Shown in pieces: positions 58,034 through 64,000 of a stretch of DNA of 64,000 nucleotides (position 1 is its first letter; each line of letters starts with the position of its first letter). The stretch is from Legionella birminghamensis. GTDB taxonomy: Bacteria > Pseudomonadota > Gammaproteobacteria > Legionellales > Legionellaceae. Position numbers and translations under genes: made by a program. The notes beneath the pieces were generated by a model. The model worked only from the letters and a program-made list of their open reading frames with translations, did not search any database and had not been told where the DNA came from. The stretch covers positions 2,976,001 to 3,040,000 of the forward strand of contig NZ_UGNW01000001.1 in NCBI RefSeq assembly GCF_900452515.1, in the 5' to 3' direction.

Positions 58034-59389
58034 GTGGTGTATGACAAGTTAAGTTAGGTGGCGTATTCTGTTGATTGTTCTTAGCGGGAACAAAAATCAA
58101 CAAAGGAGATACGCCATGAAGGATTGTAGTCTAAAGCTTGCGTCAGCACCAGAGAGAGAAAGAGGTCTAGAAGACCCGTTAACTGAGGTGTTAAGGGAAG
58201 GAGCCAAGGAATTAATAAGAAAAGCAGTAGAAGCGGAGTTATCCGAGATGCTGTCAGCCTATTCTGAAGTGCGTTTACTGGATGGCCGTCCTTCAGTGGT
58301 TAGGAATGGTTATCTGCCTTCTCGCCAGATTCAGACAGGAATCGGCGAGGTGGAAGTTCAGGTACCTAAGGTAAGGGACCGCAGTGGCTCAGGCATTCAC
58401 TTTAACAGCCAGCTATTGCCGCCTTATTTAAGACGTACTAAAAGCCTGGAAGAACTCATTCCCTGGCTGTATTTAAAGGGGTTATCCACGGGTGATTATA
58501 CGGATGCCTTATCGGCATTGGTTGGAGAGAGTGCGCGAGGTTTATCGGCCAATACAGTATCCCGCTTAAAGGAAAAATGGCTTGATGAGCACAAGGAGTG
58601 GCAGCGCCAGGATTTAAGGAGCAAACGCTATGTTTATTGGTGGGCAGATGGTATTTACAGCAAGGTTCGTATGGATGATAAACTGTGCCTTCTAGTGATT
58701 ATTGGTGTCACCGAGAGCGGATTAAAGGAACTTGTTGCCGTTTGTGATGGCTATCGGGAATCAACGGCTAGCTGGGAAGAAGTGCTGTTAAACTTACGTC
58801 AACGCGGTCTTCCTACAGCGCCTAAATTAGCGATTGGGGATGGTGCCTTAGGGTTTTGGGGAGCGATAAGCAAGGTTTATCCAGAAACCCGGCATCAACG
58901 ATGCTGGGTGCACAAAACAGCTAATGTGTTGAACAAACTTCCCAAGTCTATGCAGCCTAAGGTAAAAGCCTCGCTACATGAGATTTGGATGGCTGAAAAG
59001 CGAGAAGATGCCTATAAGGCGTTTGATAATACAGTTGCGCTCTACAGTGCTAAATACCCAAAGGCCATGGAGTGCCTTGTCAAAGACAAAGAGGAGCTGC
59101 TGGCTTTCTATGACTTTCCAGCAGAGCACTGGATCCACATACGGACAACTAATCCTATTGAATCAGCCTTCTCCACAGTACGCTTGAGAACTCATAAGTC
59201 TAGAAACTGCGGCTCTAGAGACACCACTTTGGCCATGGTATTTAAACTGATGGAGGTCGCTCAAAAACGCTGGATTAAAATCAGAGGGTTTAACTTATTA
59301 ACTTTGGTTATTAATAATGTGAAATTTGTAGATGGAGTACAAATTAGTAAACAGTCAGACAGAGTGGCCGCCTAATGGGCATACACCAG
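58034..59389 (+). mobile_element. IS256-family insertion sequence
   Basis: About 1.35 kb around one transposase gene. Possible inverted ends: TGGTGTATG at about 58035 and CATACACCA at about 59380-59388. Exact limits and target duplication were not resolved. It lies 165 bp from att site 4 and touches a metallophosphoesterase scrap on its right. Confidence 0.8.
58116..59375 (+). CDS. IS256-family transposase
   Basis: 419 residues from ATG 58116 (AAGGAG seven bases upstream; an earlier frame start at 58071 has none). Mutator-type DDE core: YWWADGIYSKVR, AIGDGALGFWGAI, RHQRCWVHKTANVLNKLPK and TTNPIESAFSTVRLRTHKSR. All family landmarks are present, so it is probably active. Confidence 0.95.
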   Translation: MKDCSLKLASAPERERGLEDPLTEVLREGAKELIRKAVEAELSEMLSAYSEVRLLDGRPSVVRNGYLPSRQIQTGIGEVEVQVPKVRDRSGSGIHFNSQLLPPYLRRTKSLEELIPWLYLKGLSTGDYTDALSALVGESARGLSANTVSRLKEKWLDEHKEWQRQDLRSKRYVYWWADGIYSKVRMDDKLCLLVIIGVTESGLKELVAVCDGYRESTASWEEVLLNLRQRGLPTAPKLAIGDGALGFWGAISKVYPETRHQRCWVHKTANVLNKLPKSMQPKVKASLHEIWMAEKREDAYKAFDNTVALYSAKYPKAMECLVKDKEELLAFYDFPAEHWIHIRTTNPIESAFSTVRLRTHKSRNCGSRDTTLAMVFKLMEVAQKRWIKIRGFNLLTLVINNVKFVDGVQISKQSDRVAA

Positions 59390-59439
59390 ATTTGACAATA
59401 ACTCTTGATCCAGCCACTGATGTGGTCGCTTCTATTAGA

Positions 59440-59512
59440 CCAATTGCTGAATTTAATTCCATTTGAAGAGATCTCCAATGAACATTTATCCTCTTTAAAA
59501 ATTAAACGTGTA
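59440..59512 (-). pseudogene. Scrap of a metallophosphoesterase 3' end
   Basis: The minus-strand reading KEDKCSLEISSNGIKF parallels the end of the protein at 55434 (KDGKFSLETYSNGIKF). Only about 25 codons remain, beside the IS256 element. Confidence 0.6.
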
Positions 59513-59540
59513 TTAAAGAACATGAACAAAATTTCATATA

Positions 59541-59600
59541 CATTCCATTTTGGACGAAGTTATATTCCATATTAGACGGACCAATAATCCATAATAGACG
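59541..59600 (+). repeat. 20-bp tandem repeats like those upstream of the Fic gene
   Basis: Units at 59541 (CATTCCATTTTGGACGAAGT), 59561 (TATATTCCATATTAGACGGA) and a diverged third at 59581. Matches 34791-34830. Upstream of the Abi_2 gene. Confidence 0.55.
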
Positions 59601-59694
59601 ATGCTTAGGATACCTCGTTGAAAAGTAAGACTAACGAATTTAATCGCTTATATTTGCATAATTATATTTATCTAATTACAATTGTAAGTAACAC

Positions 59695-59751
59695 ACCCGC
59701 CAAGCCTATGTAGACTTCGGTCTTTAAGCTCAAATCGCGCGGGTTTTTTTT
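59695..59751 (+). ncRNA. Structured RNA-like element upstream of the Abi_2 gene
   Basis: An outer stem ACCCGC/GCGGGT (59695-59700 with 59739-59744) encloses a UUCG-tetraloop hairpin AGAC-TTCG-GTCT (59712-59723), and a run of eight T follows. It looks like a small terminated RNA. A conserved RNA class (abiF RNA) is known upstream of genes of this Abi family. That this is a member is inference from position and shape. Confidence 0.5.
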
Positions 59752-59774
59752 GTCTTTCAATAAGGTGTTCAAAC

Positions 59775-60775
59775 TTGGCAACCGTCTTTACCAAACCGGC
59801 TATTACTCCTAAAGAACAGATGGAACTTTTAAAAAAACGGGGCTTAGCTATTCTAGATGAGTCGCGCGCACTCTGTTTTCTGGAGGCAGTCAGTTTTTTT
59901 CGATTAACACCCTATATGCGCCCTTTCAACATGAAGATAATAGCCATCTTTTTAAAGACAATACAAAATTTAGCCAATTAACCCAATTATACAATTTTGA
60001 TAGAAAACTTCGGTTACTCATAATTGATGCAATCGAACGAACGGAAGTTGCAGTACGTGCTCATATATCCAATACATTATGCAAGAAATATGGACCACAT
60101 TGGTATCTTGATAATTGCCACTTCAAAAGCACTTATGACCATCAACGATTAATCCAGTCGATTAAAGACAAACAACAATCAGCTCTTGATGACTATAACC
60201 GTGAATGTGCACGTATAAACAAACTACAAACGATTGTTGAAAGCCATAAACAAAAATTAAAACTGAAACGCAAGCAAGAAAGCTATGCTCGCCATTATGC
60301 CCTAACTTATGATCAACCGTCATTGATGCCAGGGTGGGCAATGCTTGAAGAACTCTCCTTAGGAGAGCTTTCTCATTTATTCAAGGGTCTTGCAAAAGAT
60401 AAAGATAAAAAAATTATAGCCAAAGGATTTAACTTATATCCGCCTCTTCTGGAAAGTTGGCTTCATACTTTAACTGTCATTCGTAATATATGCGCTCACC
60501 ATGCTCGCCTTTGGAATAGAGAATTAGGAATTAAACCAGCCCGGCCAACACAAAAAAACTTTCTCTGGCCTTTATATCTAAATAAAGATCATCAACATAC
60601 ACGAATTGCGACTGTATTGGCCATGCTTCATCATATGATGCAGCAAGTCAGTCCAGATACAAATTGGTGTAAAAATTTATTTGATTTATTTGATGCTTTC
60701 CCCGGTATACCTTTAAATAGCATGGGATTAAATATGCATTGGAAAGATGATAATTTCTGGAAACTCAATTCTTGA
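59775..60775 (+). pseudogene. Abi_2 (AbiD/AbiF-like) abortive infection gene, frameshifted
   Basis: Starts at TTG 59775 with AAGGTG upstream. The first 53 codons match the Abi_2 N-terminus (LLKKRGLAILDESRALCFLE, then RLTPYMRPF). Near 59921-59930 (CCCTTTCAAC) one base seems lost; the next frame continues without a break (QHEDNSHLFKDNTKF ... RTEVAVRAHI ... RNICAHHARLWNRELG) to the stop at 60775. RNICAH fits the Rx4H motif of HEPN ribonucleases. About 330 codons in the original gene. Confidence 0.85.
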
Positions 60776-60893
60776 ATGTAATTCCACGTGAATAAGTCTC
60801 TAAAGAAAATTTATCATCTTAAAAATTAAGAGTGCATGTCCATCAACCACATCAGGAAGATTAATATTCCACAATTTTTTATACCAGAATTCT
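60776..60893 (-). pseudogene. Second scrap of a metallophosphoesterase 3' end
   Basis: About 115 bp nearly identical to 55440-55555 (the end of the intact gene) with small indels. It stops abruptly where the IS3 remnant begins. Confidence 0.7.
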
Positions 60894-60894
60894 G

Positions 60895-61535
60895 ATCTTA
60901 CCCGTCAAAATCGGACACATTACTAAGCCACTTTTTGGGTTTCAAATGCTGCGGGCGATTTATAGCCAAGCATGGAATGGTAATCCCCCCATTTTTAACC
61001 GAAGTCAAAAGTAGAGGATTATGCCACTAAGGCCAATTTTCGCCTTGGAGGAATGCCTCCAATAGCCGTTTTTGGGCGTTCATTGTTGTACGTCCATAAC
61101 CATTGTGTCGCATGAAGTTGAACTTCTGCAATACTTTCAAATAAAAATTGACTTAACCAGTCATACCTAACGGTGCGATTATAGCGTTAAATATAGGCAT
61201 TTTGCTGCGGATTTCCAGGCTGAATAAAAACCAACTGTATCTGATTTTTATCCGCCCATTGTTGCAGCAGTTTGCTAATATATTCAGGGCCATTATCACA
61301 ACGTATTTGCCGGGGTTTACCCCGCCACTCGATGATTTGATTAAGCGTCGAACCACGCGCTCTGCCGGCAAGGACAGATCGACCTCTATGGCAAGGCCTT
61401 CGCGGTTGAAGTCATCAATCACATTTAACAAGCGATAGCTACGACCATCCTCTAACTGGTCATGCATAAAATCCATCGACCAACATTCCTTAATTAACCA
61501 TAAGGCTATAATTCGCAACATTGCACTTATGACAG
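60895..61535 (-). pseudogene. Degenerate IS3-family transposase
   Basis: The minus strand has [20 protein letters not shown] and [20 protein letters not shown] (integrase core start), then after frameshifts pieces of the catalytic domain, and ends SMLGYKSPAAFETQKVA near 60930. GTGTCCGATTTTGACGG at its outer end looks like the IS terminus. Different from the intact IS3 at 28223. No intact product. Confidence 0.75.
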
Positions 61536-61734
61536 ATTATTATCCTGTTTATCAATCTACATATATATGCAAAGAAGCAAGATCATATGAGCTATTCAAT
61601 TATTTGAACAAAAATATGATTTCTGTATATAAATATGATGAATATACTAAATTAAAGTTAGGCATTCATAAGCTGTAGTAGTTCAAACTTGATCTGACAG
61701 TTGCCGGTTTTTTCAGAAGTGTCTGTCAGGTCAA

Positions 61735-61970
61735 ATTCAGTTTATAAATTTTTCCATCCAGATTTATTTCCTATCCACCAAAGTTTGCATTGGGGTTCGT
61801 CCACAACACATTTTGCCCTGATGGGTTCGCTCATTATTGTAGTAATAAAGGCATTCGTCCTCTTTCTGAAGTTCATCAAGGATTATCGTAAAGTTTCTTA
61901 CGGAATGTCACTTGGTAAAACTCCTGTAAAATTGTTTTATGGGAGCGCTCACAGATACCATTGGTTTGAG
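61735..61970 (-). pseudogene. IS481-like transposase remnant
   Basis: The minus strand shows YNNERTHQGKMCCGRTPMQT, the typical C-terminal block of IS481-type transposases, then breaks off. The + strand frame opening at 61701 across it is a shadow. 61536-61700 holds nothing recognisable. Confidence 0.65.
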
Positions 61971-62045
61971 GCCTTGGTTTTTGTATGCTCGATATTGTTA
62001 ATCGCTAAATACAATTGGAAATCATGTTGCTCGACCAGAAATGTT

Positions 62046-62369
62046 ATGCTGGCAATCGATACAGATTCGCGTTTTTACATGCTTTTTTGGGGGCTAAGAA
62101 AAGGAAATATCCAGAATTTTCATAAGCAATTTCTTGAAAAGTTTAGTCGGCATATGACTGCCTTGACGAATATGGCCGAACAAGATGAAACAGTGCTTGC
62201 AATAACTATGAGCTTATTTTTTAACCACCACCTTGAATACAAATTCGTCCAACGTGGCGATCGTTCAGTACAAGCACATATAAATGATGTGTTTTTTAGT
62301 CTCCAGTATATCCATTACAGTTTTGTTGACGATGTGCCAACTGAAGAAGAGCTACTCTTTATTGATTGA
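62046..62369 (+). CDS. Hypothetical ORF, possibly part of a broken gene
   Basis: 107 codons from an ATG at 62046, following the IS481-like remnant. Not recognised. Its last codons (DDVPTEEELLFID) and the next frame (SLLIEEWKQ) join well if one base is shifted near 62355, so it may be the front of the following acetyltransferase gene. Confidence 0.35.
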   Translation: MLAIDTDSRFYMLFWGLRKGNIQNFHKQFLEKFSRHMTALTNMAEQDETVLAITMSLFFNHHLEYKFVQRGDRSVQAHINDVFFSLQYIHYSFVDDVPTEEELLFID

Positions 62370-62730
62370 AGAATGGAAACAACGTGCATCGCCTTTAACC
62401 TATCCAATATTCTGGTTGGCATTCCTTGATGATAATGCAATAGGAATGGTTGGTGCTGGTGTAGACCAAACAAATCGATACAACTTGATCGGGATGTGGG
62501 TGAAACCAGAATCACGAGAATTTGGTGTCGCCGAGGGTTTAGTAAATGCAGTTAAATCTGATGCGATAAGTAGAGAGTTCAAACATGTATTTCTAGATGT
62601 ATCACCGGATAACGTGAAAGCCACCCGATTTTATAAAAAGCATGGCTTTGTTTTTATTGGGGAAGAGAAACCACTTCCAAGCCATCCAGATATTTCGGTT
62701 CACACGATGAAATGGCAGCCGATGTCGTAA
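62332..62730 (+). CDS. GNAT acetyltransferase (N-terminus probably incomplete)
   Basis: 132 residues from ATG 62332. The GNAT core is present: GMWVKPESREFGVAEGLVNA (acetyl-CoA loop region, about 54-73), then FLDVSPDNVKATRFYKKHGF. No ribosome site is seen and the usual first strands of the fold are short, so a frameshift may have removed the start. Confidence 0.7.
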   Translation: MCQLKKSYSLLIEEWKQRASPLTYPIFWLAFLDDNAIGMVGAGVDQTNRYNLIGMWVKPESREFGVAEGLVNAVKSDAISREFKHVFLDVSPDNVKATRFYKKHGFVFIGEEKPLPSHPDISVHTMKWQPMS

Positions 62731-62899
62731 TCCGCCTAAGCAGGGATTTATCCTTTGGCGACTAATCAAACTTAATGGATAAGGCCCGGGTCGGTTCCGC
62801 TCATAAGGTCAGTATTCTATTATCAATTGCTCTGAGCCTAACCAGAGAGAAAGAAACCTTGAAAAACCTGTTTATAGGATATTATTTGTGATCATGGGC

Positions 62900-63946
62900 T
62901 TAACGTTGAGCAAGCTGTAACACCTTACTAACAAAACTCAGCTTTTCATCCGTATATTTTTCACGGTCATACAGGTGCTCCTGAGCCAATTTGAACTTCA
63001 ATTGTTCATATTCACTGGCAACATCGGGATGTAGTCGCAGGTAATCTCTGAACAGTAATTTATTGCGCCAATGAGCCGAATTTTGCTCAACTATGTGCAC
63101 ATGATGTGTCCGTTTTTCGCCATACGGGGGCATGCCTTTAACAAAGAACATGCGTCCTGGATCTGGATTGTCAGCCCAGTATTCATAACCAAGTTTTTGT
63201 AAAATGGGAACCGCTATCAGTTTTGTGCTTTCTAAAGAAGGAACTGCAATTTGAATATCCAGTATTGGCTTTGCAGATAGGCCAGCTATTGCTGTACTGC
63301 CGATATGCTGAATATCAATAATTGAATGCTCAGGAAAAACTGACTTTATTTTGTCAATTTCTCTCTGTGCCAGCGATGGCCATTCTGGATTGTAAGGTTC
63401 GAGAGTCACATGGTCTTTTTTCAAGATCTCAGGGCTTTCGGCGATATAATCCTCCACTGTAATCGCCCAATGTTCATGGCCACGCCATTCATTGTTTATT
63501 TTTAAATATCGCGGAGAAAATCCCTCATAACGAAAACCATTGTTTTTCACTAATTGAATTGACCGCCTGTTGTCAGGCTGTATATTTGCCTCCAGACGGT
63601 GTAATTTCAATTCATTAAACACTTGGTGTAATACCAGTTTTAATCCCACACTCATATAGCCCTTGCCCGTATAATCGGCAACCGAATAAAACCCCAGATA
63701 GGCGTTCTGGAAGAGCCCGCGGACAATTTCAGTGATATTAAAAACGCCCAAGAGGTCATTTGACCGATTACAGACAAAAAAACTTTTTTGATTGGACTTT
63801 AGAGTGCGCAAAAAGAAGTCATCATATTCTTTTGCAGTCAGCGGCGGTGTGACCCAGGGGTAATGGAAGGATTGACTATGCTGCATAGCCTGTAAAAAAC
63901 TTTGTTTATCCTCTATTTCAGGCTCACGAATAATAATATCTTCCAT
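62900..63946 (-). CDS. GNAT acetyltransferase fused to a GrpB-family domain
   Basis: 348 residues. Residues 1-170 are a RimJ/RimL-type acetyltransferase (YTGKGYMSVGLKLVLHQVF, then NRRSIQLVKNNGFRYEGF). Residues about 180-345 are GrpB/UPF0157, a nucleotidyltransferase-like domain (LEPYNPEWPSLAQREIDKI, HIGSTAIAGLSAKPILDIQI). Both halves are complete. Substrates are unknown. Confidence 0.9.
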   Translation of the reverse strand: MEDIIIREPEIEDKQSFLQAMQHSQSFHYPWVTPPLTAKEYDDFFLRTLKSNQKSFFVCNRSNDLLGVFNITEIVRGLFQNAYLGFYSVADYTGKGYMSVGLKLVLHQVFNELKLHRLEANIQPDNRRSIQLVKNNGFRYEGFSPRYLKINNEWRGHEHWAITVEDYIAESPEILKKDHVTLEPYNPEWPSLAQREIDKIKSVFPEHSIIDIQHIGSTAIAGLSAKPILDIQIAVPSLESTKLIAVPILQKLGYEYWADNPDPGRMFFVKGMPPYGEKRTHHVHIVEQNSAHWRNKLLFRDYLRLHPDVASEYEQLKFKLAQEHLYDREKYTDEKLSFVSKVLQLAQR

Positions 63947-64000
63947 AGGTTAACTTGACTCTTCAGCTTTAAGACAAAATACATCAACCAGAACATTTTT

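Noticed and set aside
58034-59389. IS256 as carrier of the fourth att site
   Set aside because: The att site lies 165 bp outside the IS and is shared with copies that have no IS beside them.
61701-62369. 222-codon + strand frame
   Set aside because: Its first half is antisense to an IS481-like transposase remnant; only the part after about 62046 might be coding.

Overview
The window looks like the accessory genome of a gamma-proteobacterium, most probably Legionella or a close relative. The evidence is AT-rich sequence, an IncP/P-type (Tra/Trb) conjugation module of the kind carried by Legionella integrative conjugative elements, a CsoR-CopA-Cus copper operon as cargo, and a tandem pile of elements at a tRNA 3' end. 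The genus is an inference from gene content; no database search was possible.

Region 1 (1-26453) is the right part of an integrative conjugative element (ICE). It holds traG, traF, a small ORF and a TraC-type primase; a gene broken by an amber stop; two accessory genes; and a textbook IncP relaxosome (traI and traJ leftward, oriT with its nic motif at 10391-10410, traK-traL-traM rightward). Cargo follows: a Cas4-like/DEDD nuclease (DUF2779), chromate transporter ChrA, an AbiE toxin-antitoxin pair, and a leftward copper operon csoR-copA-cusC-cusB-cusA behind two CsoR-type operators. The ICE ends at the first of four 45-bp copies of the 3' half of a CAU-anticodon tRNA (26409, 38923, 53489, 57825), all in the same orientation.

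Region 2 (26454-38967) is a compact mobilizable element with no relaxase or mating-pair genes. It keeps a near-copy of the ICE oriT (identical 20-bp nic core, covarying hairpin) and a TraK homologue in the same relative position. It also has a DUF927 helicase, an AlpA-like regulator, a Fic protein behind tandem repeats, HigBA, an FRG protein interrupted by an IS3 element, and its own integrase. It appears built to ride on the ICE transfer machinery.

Region 3 (38968-53533) starts as a collapsed ICE remnant (recombinase fragment, 3' trbE, trbF, and a trbG 5' end fused to a second traL-traM copy). It carries the most interesting cargo: a seven-gene leftward operon behind a 48-codon peptide gene (52623-52769). 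The operon encodes four SagB/nitroreductase-type proteins, a short YcaO-like protein, an HExxH protein and a MATE-like exporter. The peptide contains Arg-Gln-Gly-Cys, the modified core of the rhizobial peptide antibiotic trifolitoxin, so this looks like a trifolitoxin-related RiPP pathway. A complete arginyl-tRNA synthetase gene and a GNAT acetyltransferase sit beside it, possibly for self-protection.

Region 4 (53534-57869) has a second AbiE pair with an inverted-repeat operator, a metallophosphoesterase and a DnaB-like ATPase. Region 5 (57870-64000) is a decaying zone: an intact IS256-family element, a frameshifted Abi_2 gene with a structured-RNA-like element upstream, IS3 and IS481-like remnants, repeated scraps of the metallophosphoesterase 3' end, and acetyltransferase genes including a GNAT-GrpB fusion.
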